Assembly: GCA_034440575.1 (NCBI GenBank)
Contig: JAOTOL010001092.1
Coordinates: 124,001 to 188,000 of the forward strand
DNA length: 64,000 bases
DNA from: Imbricaverruca yamaguchii
Lineage: Eukaryota; Arthropoda; Thecostraca; Neoverrucidae
Direction of reading: 5' to 3'
A program made the position numbers and the translations under genes. Under the pieces are notes generated by a model. It was given only the letters and a program-made list of their open reading frames with translations, was not told where the DNA came from and ran no database searches. Of the stretch, positions 24,901-36,700 are shown in pieces. Numbering within the stretch: the stretch's first letter is position 1; each line of letters opens with the position of its first letter.

Positions 24901-27700
24901 GGATCGGGGGCCGGGCAGCCGACACACCGGCTGGTAATGTCGGATCGGGGGCCGGGCAGCCGGCACACCGGCCGGTGATGTCGGATCGGGGGCCGGGCAG
25001 CCGACACATTGGCTGGTGATGTCGGATCTGGCCGGCGGCCGACACATTAGCTGGTGATGTCGGATCATGGGCCGGGCAGCCGACACATTTGCTGGTAATG
25101 TCGGGTCGGGGGCCGGCACCGACACACCGGCCGGTGATGTCGGATCGGGGGCCGGGCAGCCGACACACCGGCTGGTAATGTCGGATCGGGGGCCGGGCAG
25201 CCGGCACACCGGCCGGTGATGTCGGATCGGGGGCCGGGCGGCCGACACATTGGCTTGTAATGTCGGATTGGGGTCCGGGCAGCCGACACATTGGCTGGTA
25301 ATGTCGGATCGGGGCCGTAAGTTGTGAATCAACAAACTGCTACGACTGACCTTGGTGTTTGCGCGCTTATTCACGTGGTGTTGACAGGTACAATTTGTAT
25401 TCTGCATTCAATATGCTTTCTGCATTCGGCAGTCCAGTCTAGTAGGCAGCCGGTGGAAAACCGGCTAGTAGCTTCTGACTTAGCTGTGCACCACCAACTT
25501 TGTTCTCTGACAACACCAGCTTTACCATTCGCAACACTGCCAGCTTTGCCATTGTTGGCATTCTCGCATTTAGCACGTATTGTTCGTCTTGACAACGTGA
25601 TTGTAGGCAGTTACATTGTCTTTCAATACTTCATTTCAACCTTGAATTGTCAAGTCGGTGTGTTGCAGGCTGAAGTGTGCTGAAAGCGTCCACATCCGGA
25701 GTGCACCTGAGTCCTCACCAGCGCGTGTAAGGTGTTGAGTGTCGACCATTTCGAGCCCTCGCACCCGTCCACGTGGGCCCTGTTCGCTCACGATAGTTTT
25801 CCGTTTCAGGGAGGACGGAAAGGACGGCATGCAGTTCTACACGGACCCGAACTACTTCTTCGAGTTGTGGCGCCAGGAGATGCTCAAGGAAAATGACCGT
25901 CTCATGCATGAGAAAGGCAAAAAGGTATGGTGCATCTTCGCCTGTATGTATGTGTTTTGAACGTCTTCCAAGATGAAGGTGACTCGGTGCTCAGGTTGAG
26001 TTCGATAAAGTTCCTTAGTTTTTTCCACGGTGACGGCTTGCAAAACCCAATTGAGGTTGAACATTCCTTTCACCATTATGACACATTAACGTCGGGTATT
26101 AAGAGAGACCAGGGACAAAGGCAGAGATGCATTTTATAATTCAAGATCTGGGTTTGGGGTGTACAGTCTTACTTAAACTAAGAGACTATAGTGCGGTTCA
26201 TGTGCATGCATATGAAGGGAACTTATTGATGCATATGAATGGATGGGAACTTACTGACGCAGGAAATTGCGTGATATTTTGTGTCACACTGTTGGCAACT
26301 ACAAATGCTGGCAGAAGCAAGAGAGAGTAAGAGTCTACTCGGAATGTGTATTTTCTTCGTATTGACATTCAGAAGCTCCTGCTTGGGTTATATGACGTCT
26401 GTCAACAAATGATGTTGACAGCTTATGATGTTTGCATCATGTAAAGTGTTCCCTACAGTTTCGGGTAGCTCGATTCACAACCATCAAAATATTAAAAGCA
26501 TTTGTTTCCCATTTTTCTTCCCACGCAACGCCACTAGCGTAACATGCGTATCTTCATGACGTTTTGTTGCACTCTCGGCCTTCCCTATCCGCCTTCCATC
26601 CGCGACATTCCTGGTAAAATATGATATAACAGCACACCCGTAAGTGGTTGGCACCGTGTTTTCACGATGCCACTCGAACATCAACAAGTACACCAGTTGT
26701 CCATTGTTGGCTGCAAAGTGGTGGTCATTGCGCATTTAGCTGAATCGACCAGTGACGAATATTCTGTATCGAATCGGGGCTTGCAGAACGGTACTACACT
26801 AGAACTGAAAGTTTCTTTGTGCCAACCATGTCCTGGTTATTAGGGCTTAAGGGCGCATCGACTACATTGGTCATGTAGCGCCCAGCCAACCATGTCCTGT
26901 TTTTAACCGATTGAAACGTGCATTGGTGAATGGATTGATGAATGGTGTGGGCCACAGTATGTGCAATTGAATTGAATAAAGGTTCACGCCAAATTTATGG
27001 TATTTTGTCAATGTAGTCAATGTAGTCAATGACCAATGTAGTCGATGCGCCCTAAAGCCCTAATAACTAACTAATTATCAAGAACATGGAGTGAATGAAA
27101 GTCACGTGCACATTTGCCGTTCACGCCATTCAAGATGTTTGCACCGTCTTCGGGAAAGTTATTCAATTGCATACTAATGGGACCCCTGGAACTTGATTAA
27201 AAAGCTAATAAAAATTTGGGATCGGACAAGATGAAAGATCGACCAATTTTCCTGGATGATTCTCATGGCGAAGCTTCACGATCAGCGATTTTTCTTTGTT
27301 GTGGTGTTTTGTAGTATTGATATGTTAACCATGCTCAAAGAGGTGTCAGCCAGCAAGCAACAGACCGGAATGTTGGCGACTGATGTAACACCCTGTGCAA
27401 CGCTAGGCGAGTTGTGCTTTTGACTGGGGTTGACATTAGAAGTGTGACTGAAACTGATTAGGTTGCCGTTTTGCTAACTTTATGACTTTAAGATTTTTAA
27501 CTTACCGACTTCCTGTACTTACGGTGTACCAGGTAACGGCCCGGACTGCTCACATTATCACTGATATGCCGGACATTTCTGTAGAGGTACATGATATTTG
27601 AAAATATAGGTAACAAGTCTGAGCATGGCGAGTACATTGGCGCATAGGTGGTGAGAAGGTTGCCTCTCCTCAGCATCCTGTCCATAATTATTTTTAATAT

Positions 27701-27784
<84 letters not shown>

Positions 27785-30700
27785 TGTATATATATATTTT
27801 ATATATATCTGTATAAAACTGGTCGCACAGGTTCTTTTTTTTCTAGTTTCCAAGAACTGAGATGTAACTCCGTCTAATGCCGACCACCTTTTAACATGTG
27901 CTCGTACTATCTATGCTGATTCATTCTTACTTTTGTAGATTAATGCTTTCTGCACTGTGCGCCCCTGGCTGGCTGCGTTTCTCTGTGTACGCTGAGCGGC
28001 GGCGTATCTGATCGCCTCGTGCGCCTCGTGCGCCAGGGCCACTGTCGTGTGTGTAACGCTGTGTCCGTGCCGTTTAACGCAGCACGCGCAGGCGGGGGAT
28101 CCGGCGAGCGAGGCAAGTCAGCTGTCGGGCCGCGCTCTGTACGCTGCCCCCTCATTGACGGGCTGCATCGCGGTTAGGGCTGTGTGTGTCTCACCACTGC
28201 CCCCCCTCTACTAACGGGACTGTGTACATTTACGTTGGGTCCGCGCGCGCCCCGCCAACGCCCGACGTAACCCGCCGATGCCGGCTCCTCGCCTGTTTGG
28301 AGTTGCATTGTCACCGGTGTGGGGATGTGTAGCCGTTCCCAACACGCCAGCGTCCGGTGTGGGACCCGGCGGACGTTTTTAGTTGTGTGTCGCTTCGCTA
28401 ATACGTGTGTTGGCATGCGCTTCCATCTTGTACAAAGTCGGTGGGCCGGGCTACTTCGGTTGACTGTTGAGGACGGCGTGTGATGGTGTGGCTCCCAGAA
28501 CAACATGGTTTGGTGCCCGCAGTTGGCGTTGCTGCTGTTGTGGCGTGCGATATCGGCGGTCACCATGGGGTGTTTTAGCTCTGATCGGACCTGCGCGCTA
28601 TATGATCAACATGGTCGATGCGCCCTAAAGCCCAAATAACTAACTAAGCTCTGATCGGACCAATTGTGACGTGGCAGCTGACTGTTGGTGTTATCCGCTG
28701 AGCGTCACCGACATTGGTGATGCTGGGTACGATTTCTCACTTGGATTGTGCTTGGTAGGTTTAATTATTTTGTACCGATAGGTTAGTTCCTTTGGAGTAT
28801 TTTTTGACACCTAGCAAAAGCTTGTGTGTGCTCTCGGTCAGACATGAGTCTCCCGCACAATGTACGGTAGATCATCACCAGTCAAAATCGTAAAACGTGC
28901 AGTACATATGCTAAGTCAGTCTGCAGGCGTTGATGTGCCATCTGTTGTGACTTGCAGCGCCTCAGTTATACAGCCTGTGACTGGGGATGACAGGAGTGCT
29001 GTGCGCCACGACATCGTGTTGAGCGCCGGCTCGGCCGCCCGGCGGTCGTGTGTCGAGCCGGCCGTCGCTATGGCCAGCGCCGCGTCCCCACGTGCACGCC
29101 GTCTGACCGCGCCCTCCGTCCTCGCGCAGCCCCACCGGCCGCGCCAGGACGGCAGCGGCAGCGGCGGCGGCCGCCACAAGAAGCGCGTCCGCCAGGCGCA
29201 GAACACACGACAGCGACACGTGCAGATGGCTCTGGAGCAGGGAGAGTACATCAGCGGCTCGCCTGGCAAGCCCAACGGCCAGCCGCCGCCGCCCCAGCAG
29301 CAGCAGCAGCAACTGCAGCAACAGCAGCACCAACAGCAGCAGCTGCCACAGGAGGTGGGAGTCCCGGAGCGCCGCACAGGTTCCGCCTGACGGCCGGTGA
29401 CTGAGCCAGCGTCTGGCGTCACCTCGTACCGCGACGGCCTCTCTGTGTGTTCCACAGCTGCTGTACGGCACCGACTGTCATCCTCTGCTGGCTGCCGTCC
29501 TGATGCTTTCTCGTGAATCCCAGCTAGTGGTGTTGGTTTCCACTACTGCCACCACAGGCACCATCGGCTCTGAGCCTTATGGCATTTGACACAACAGTAA
29601 ACTTGTATGCAGAGACATAAGCTCGACTATTTGATACCCCATAAGTTCAACTATTTGAATTGGGCACCAAGTGCTACTGTATGAATATGAATATGACTGT
29701 GTATGAATCAGGCATCCTGTAGCGAAGTGTGAAGTATATTTCGACATCAGATGTGAGGTGCATTGGGGAAAATCTTCAGCGCAAGAATTGTGAAAACGTC
29801 CAGATTGTTTTGATGTATTTTATTTTATTTTATTTTATTTTTACATCTGATTTTGGCGTGCCAGCTGTTTTTTGCCATTTTTCTTCGCATCCCAGTTGGA
29901 ATTCCAGCATCGACAGCAGGGAGAATGCAAGGACAAGTCAGCCAGTGAAGATGGTTGTTGCCCAGTATGCATACAACCGTTTTAAAGTACAATTTTATGA
30001 ACTTTAAAGGGAGGTGGGTAAGTTTAGTATTATAGGGGGCTAAGTTTAGAGGTGTGCCGGACCATAGAGGTCATTTGCGCCGCATTTAAAGCGTGTGAGT
30101 TTTGCAAGCAAGTCTTAGGCAAGTGTACATATACGTTAAGGGTGTTTTACGTTATAGTGTATGTTACGTTAAGGTGCTGAAGGTAGGGGGTTGTCTGATA
30201 AATTTCCCGTATATTAAGTGTTACTAGTTTTACATTACTCCTCCGTAAGAGGGTTTGTGGTTGGGTAGGATGAAGGGGGACGAGAAAGTTGATTTTATCA
30301 GGGTGTCGGCATTAACATACTCTTGTCGAAAAGCGCCAAGGGATCTTTACTGTCCGGACAAGGATGTAATGCGCAAGAGTGAGAAAGGTAGAAAGGTACG
30401 TTTAAAGTTGCTGAGAGCAAGCTGGATTTTGTGAAGCGTATTTTCTAATGAGGAAATATAAGGCTATGGGGAACTGTAAGGTGATGGGTCATCCATGCAT
30501 GCTTTTTTATTTTCGAATCTCCCAATCGCTTGATCAGAATCGATGCGTAATTAGGAGTTGCTCAAAATCGCGACGATACCCTGTTGTCCAAATAGTGCTG
30601 TGCCCGTGGTGCGCAATTTGACGTTTGCTGGATGAAATATAGTCCACACTTGGACCAAATGTGGTGCATGTTTTTATATGTTTTGTTCTCAAATTGCCTG

Positions 30701-33700
30701 ATCTGGTAGTCGAGATTTGGGGATAATCATTAAAAAGTGTCCGAAGCACTCACCATTTCGGTACCTATAAAAGACCGTGGTAAGTGCAGATGAAAATCAA
30801 GCTGGTGTGATTTGCTGCTCAATTCACTGCAATAGTGTTTCGGTTTTAAGTCGCTGCGGCCCTGCCGAGTTATCACAATTGTAACGAACACATGTTTGCG
30901 TTGTGTTTTCAGAAACATTTCTCTTCTTCTCTTTTCTCGTTTCTGCAAGGGCTACATCAGCTCATATATGCTCACAAAATACCTTGTTAGGAAGTTTCAG
31001 TCCGCTTGAAGTCCTAAAAGTTTCCGAATCTGCACTTCCCCGGTCGTCTCCTTGTCAGGCGTGACCAGCGTCCAAGGTAGCACGTCAGAGCGATTCCCGT
31101 GAAAAGTTGTCTAATAGTGTTTGTGCTGATTTGTTGTAAACACCAGGGGCGTTGAGTGTGGCCATGAAGTTTCAGCATTGCCTGTCCAGCCGGTGTCGCC
31201 TCAGCTCAAGCCGTCAGACTGGATTGCACCCGTTGTCGCACGAGTAACTGCTGAACGGTGCCAATCTCGTTACAACTGGCTGAGAATATCCAAAATTTTA
31301 CATCGGGAAACGTACGACGAAGCCAGCCGATGCGCTCTTCAATCCGAATATCGCGATCCACACATATCGTGGAGGCCATTGCCCTTTCCTTCCACTGCGT
31401 GTGATTTTAAGCACGAAAATCGGTTGCGATAAAAATGCGATCGGTCTCCCATGATCGATGCATGGCATATTGTCCAGTTCCTGGGGGCAGTAGCTATGTG
31501 TGGTGTGACGTGCGCCGGTGTTGTGCCGCAGTACCCGACCAGCCCCGTGGCATATTGTCCGGTGCCTGGGGGCAGTAGCTATGTGTGGTGTGACGCGCGC
31601 CGGTGTTGTGCCGCAGTACCCGACCAGCCCCGTCTGGCCGGCCGGCGTCGGCCCGACGCGGCCCGCCAGCATCGAAGTGCGTCGGCCGTCGGCGTGCCTC
31701 AGCCAGGACGGCGCCTACAGCTCGAGCAGCCCAGCCGACCAGTCGTCCGGCTCTCCGGCCGGGCGCGCGCTCAGCCGGCCGTCGCAGCCGCCGCCGGCGC
31801 CGCCCAGCCACGAGGGCACGCCCACGCGCGGCAGACTGCAGAGCGGCCGCGAGGCGCTGCCGCCGCCTCCGCCGCCACCGCCGCCGCCCGCCGGCCTGGC
31901 GCCGCCGCTCGAGAACGGCCTGGGCGCGTTCTCGCCGCCGGCGCAGCGTCAGATGACGCCCGAGCCGCCGCCACACCCGCACAACGTGTCCATGGACGAG
32001 CTGCCGCCGCCGCCGCCCATCCCGGACGAGCTGCCGCCGCCACCGCCGCCGCAGCTGCCTCAGGTGAGGGCCGCCTCACCGCCCTGACACTCGGCTGGGT
32101 CACGAGTCGCCACCGCCCTGACACTCAGCTGGGCCACGAGTCGCCACCGCCCTGACACTCAGCTGGGCCACGAGCCGCCACCACCCTGACACTCAGCTGG
32201 GCCACGAGCCGCCACCGCCCTGACACTCAGCTGGGCCACGGGTCACCACCTCTGGTGAAAGGCCGCGTCATCGCTTCAACATGCACACCATTGAACTCAT
32301 CGAACACATTCTGAGGTCTATGCAACATGTTCTTGAATTGAATGAGGTATTATCATGCATCATACATGTAAGTGGTATATCAAGCAGCTTATAGCCGAGA
32401 ATGTAGATCGTTGTGATCACTGAGTACAGATGGGGAACACATACTCAAAACTGCTATGTCTCAGATTGTTTGTGCTGTGCCAGCACACGCATAGCAGCAT
32501 TCCCACCGCTGAAGCGCAAACACGATACGGAACGGTGCGCCGTCATTGCCGCCGTGAGACGGCAACCGACGAGATCGTCTGACGTGCATATGTTTCAGGC
32601 ACCGCCACCGCCGCCGCCGCCGCCACCTCCGCCGCCCATGCCGCTCCTGGGAATGACCAACGGGCTTGTCTCTCCGCCGACCTCCAACGGTGACCCGGCC
32701 ACTCAGATCGCCAATGCGGTACGTTGGCAGCCGTCGGGCCGGGTTCCACGGTAGTCGGCCAGGGGTGGGCGCGCCCGGTCCGCTGGGTGTGCCTGGCTGG
32801 TGACCTGCCTGATGCACTACGGCGGGTCGTGTGGTGCGCGCTCTGGGCTGCCCGAATGGCGCTGCTGTGTCGCTTTTTTATCAGTCTGTCAAAGATGTCG
32901 GGCGGTGGTGAGAATGGGAACCGAATGCATTTCCCGGGCCGCCGCGGTTTTCATCGCTTATGGGTCGGATTTTCCGGCTTTTTGAGTCCATTGCACTGCC
33001 TATGAGTCGGATTTCCCAGGCTTGTGAGTCCACTGCACCGCCCATGGGTTGGCCCCTCGGGCTTCTGAGTCCCCTGCATCCCTTAGGGATCGACCTCTCG
33101 GGCTACTAAGCTCCATGCAAGGTAAACTATGTGGCTCGATGGCCGATGAATGGGGTTCTTTAGTTGTTCTGCAGAGCCCCAGCTGCCTGCAGGCTCTTTT
33201 GTCAGATGTAAGTCAGACTCACCTGCTTGCGCGGCTACTGCGGCCTCCTTTGTCGTGTCCGAGTCTGACCGCTGCCGGTGCGGCTACTGCGGCCTCCTTT
33301 GTCGTGTCCGAGTCTGGCTCTGCTGCCGGTGCGGCTACTGCGGCCTCTTTGTGGGCGCCCGGTGTGTGTGAGTCCTCGCTGCGGTGCGCACGCGCTCCTT
33401 TGTGTGTGAGTCTGGCTCTGCTGCCGTGCGCCGCGCTGTTGGGCTGCCGGTGCGGCTACTGCGGCCTCCTTTGTCGTGTCGAGTCTGACTGCTGCCGGTG
33501 CGGCTACTGCGGCCTCCTTTATCGTGTCCGAGTCTGACTGCTGCCGGTGCGGCTACTGCGGCCTCCTTTATCGTGTCCGAGTCTGACTCTGCTGCCGGTG
33601 CGGCTACTGCGGCCTCCTTTGTCGTGTCCGAGTCTGACTCTGTGCCGGTGGGCTACTGCGACCCTTTTCGTGTCGGTCTGACTGCTGCCGGTGCGCCGTG

Positions 33701-36700
33701 GTTGACTCTGCTGCCGGTGGCTACTGCGGCCTCCTTTGTCGTGTCCGAGTCTGGCTCTGCTGCCGGTGCGGCTACTGCGGCCTCCTTTGTCGTGTCCGAG
33801 TCTGACTGCTGCCGGTGCGGCTACTGCGGCCTCCTTTGTCGTGTCCGAGTCTGGCTCTGCTGCCGGTGCGGCTACTGCGGCCTCTTTTGTCGTGTCCGAG
33901 TCTGACTGCTGCCGGTGCGGCTACTGCGGCCTCCTTTATCGTGTCCGAGTCTGACTGCTGCCGGTGCGGCTACTGCGGCCTCCTTTATCGTGTCCGAGTC
34001 TGACTGCTGCCGGTGCGGCTACTGCGGCCTCCTTTATCGTGTCCGAGTCTGACTCGGCTGCAGGCGCGTATCCGGAGTGCACCGTCCAAAACTATGCTGG
34101 CCAATTCCCATGACAGTCGCTGGCCGAAGCCCGTGGAAGCCGGCACAAACGAGCCGAATGTTCACCATGTAATCGGCATGATAGCATTCGGTGATTCGAT
34201 AAAGGACATTGGAGGGAAATGCTCGTGCGTCGATATACACTTTGGTTTGATTGCAACAGAATAAATGTCAAGGATTTCGTGGTAGGTTTCGGTTTCACTT
34301 TGATTTTATCGCGCTTTTTATAGACCAGACCTTATTTTATAGGGAATGCCGTTATTGTTTTATCTCATTTCATTTGATACGGAAGTTATGTGTCCTGTCA
34401 ATTCCTGACATTTCCTGATGGTTTTGCCAAAATTTGTCTAATATTAATCTTTCTTTTGGTAATCTTGACTAATTCAAGCGATTACGTGGCCAAAGCTGCC
34501 GTTCGATTTAGCTATTGTCTCAATCAGCTGGGAATCATGTACTGGTACGAACATGCCAATCTGGACTGAAGCGATGAACACCCGTAATGCAATAGCATAG
34601 GAGCCGCGTGACCAGCGCAGTGGGTGTGTCCTGCGTGGAGGCCATAGTAGTAAACACGTAATGACACGCTTCTATTTCCGCATACACGCGTGTCTCATGT
34701 GGCTGCCGACAACAAAGGTGTTTAGTAGACGTCACACTTCCCATCGGTTATCGTGTTGGCCGCCCGACATTTGCGTCGTGTGAATGTCTCCGTCTGGCAC
34801 ACACAGATCTGTTCCAATTGTTGGGGTGCCGCAACGCCAATTAACGAGGTATGGGTCGCCCACCACCACACGTATGGCCGTGCACGCAATGCAAGCCCAG
34901 GCAAGCTGAAATGGCGGGGTGGTGGCGCGTGAAATTATGAGCAGTTGCCGGCTGGCGTTTGATCATGAAAGTGATCGTCAAGTACTGGTAGGGAAGTTAT
35001 GTGTCCTGTCAATTCCTGACATTTCCTGGCGGTTTTGCCAAAATTTGTCCAATATTAATCTTTCTTTTGGTAATCTTGAATGGATGTGTTGCGTGTGCAT
35101 ACACTTACGGAAGTCTTCATGTGCATATGCCAAGGGAGTCTACGTGTACATGCACGTAGAGAGGTCTATGTGTGCATAAACACAGTGGAAACGGGCCTTA
35201 TTCATTCCACGACTTACCCTACTCGTGCGTCCTTCAAGGCCTAACCCTCATCGTACCGTAGTTATTCACGGCCTAACCCTACTCGTACCGTAGTTATTGA
35301 CGGCCCAACCCTACTCGTGCCATAGTCCATCCCGACCTAACCCTCTTCGTACTCTGCTCCTTCCCGGCCTAATCCCACGCACACTACTCCTTCCCGGCCA
35401 TGCTTGTTACAACAACCATGGTGCGGCCAGAAAACACCGGGAACTTTGCACGAGCAATGCATATAGGCCCACCAGACCAGACAGTTGCAACAAATTTGTC
35501 TGCCTTCGACGCGCTAGGTGTGCCTAAGCGACCTCTTTCAGCTGACGCGCATCCGATGCGTCGGAAAACGTACCCGTGTTGGTTGGTTATTTGGATTTTG
35601 AGGCGCATCGACTAAAGTGCCGGTGTGATCAGGCCCTAGGCGGCCAAATTGCTACGTCAGGCTCTGCTAAAGTGCCGGGTGTAAGTTATTGCACGGTACG
35701 GCAACGGAGGAGCGCGCCGGTGTGCTGGCGCGCTGGCACTGACGGTGGGCCGTGTGTGAGACGAAATGTACGACCCTCAATATACCAGGAGGTGCTGAGT
35801 TTACATCAAAAGTAGCGTTAGGGATTATCCTATATTACTCAACGTTTCGGCCAGGGGCCATCGTCAGGAGTCGTTGAGGACGTTGAGTAATATAGCACAA
35901 TCCCTAACGCTACTTTTGATGTAAACTCAGCACCTCCTGGTATATTGAGGGTCGTACATTTCGTCTCACGCAATGTCGAAAACCCAGGAGCACTTAAGAG
36001 CCATTCTTCGTTGTATTAAACGGTGGGCCGTGTGATAGCTTTGTGACTGACGGACCTGATCGGGTCCGAGCGTTGTACCGTTTGTCACCGAGTGCGCCCG
36101 CCAGTACCTGGCGACAGTGGCCGGCGTAGCTGCAACAGCTGGTCGGCCCCGCTGGTGGTCACGTGATCAGATCGGCACTGGCCGGCACGTGGTGATCAGG
36201 CTAATGGTGCCAGATCGATTGCGCGATTGACAATGGCGTGTGTGTATTTGGGGAGCGCCGGAGCAAGCCATCGACCGTCATCTGGCAACCACCAGCCGGT
36301 GCCGGGGCTGTCGGAGCTGTAACGCAGCACGTCAGGCTGGTGTCGGGGACTGTCGTTGGGGCTGTAACGCAGCACGTCAGGCTGTTGCCGGGGACCGTCG
36401 TCGGGGCGGGAACGCAGCACGTCAGGCTGATGCTGGGGACCGTCGGGGCGGGCGGCAGCACGTCAGGCTGGTGTCGCTGGGACTGACGTTGCTGGGGCCG
36501 TAACGGCAGCACGTCAGGCTGGTGCCGGGGACCGTCGGGGCGGGCGGCAGCACGTCAGGCTGGTGCCGGGGACCGTCGGGGCGGGCGGCAGCACGTCAGG
36601 CTGGTGCTGGGGACCGTCGGGGCGGGAACGCAGCACGTCAGACTGATGCTGGGGACCGTCGGGGCGGGCGGCAGCACGTCAGGCTGGTGCTGGGGACCGT

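Noticed and set aside
26836..27067. A 230 bp MITE with 39 bp terminal inverted repeats
   Set aside because: The left 'terminus' has its own 15 bp target-site duplication as a 49 bp insert, and the same unit occurs alone at 16005 and 28592.
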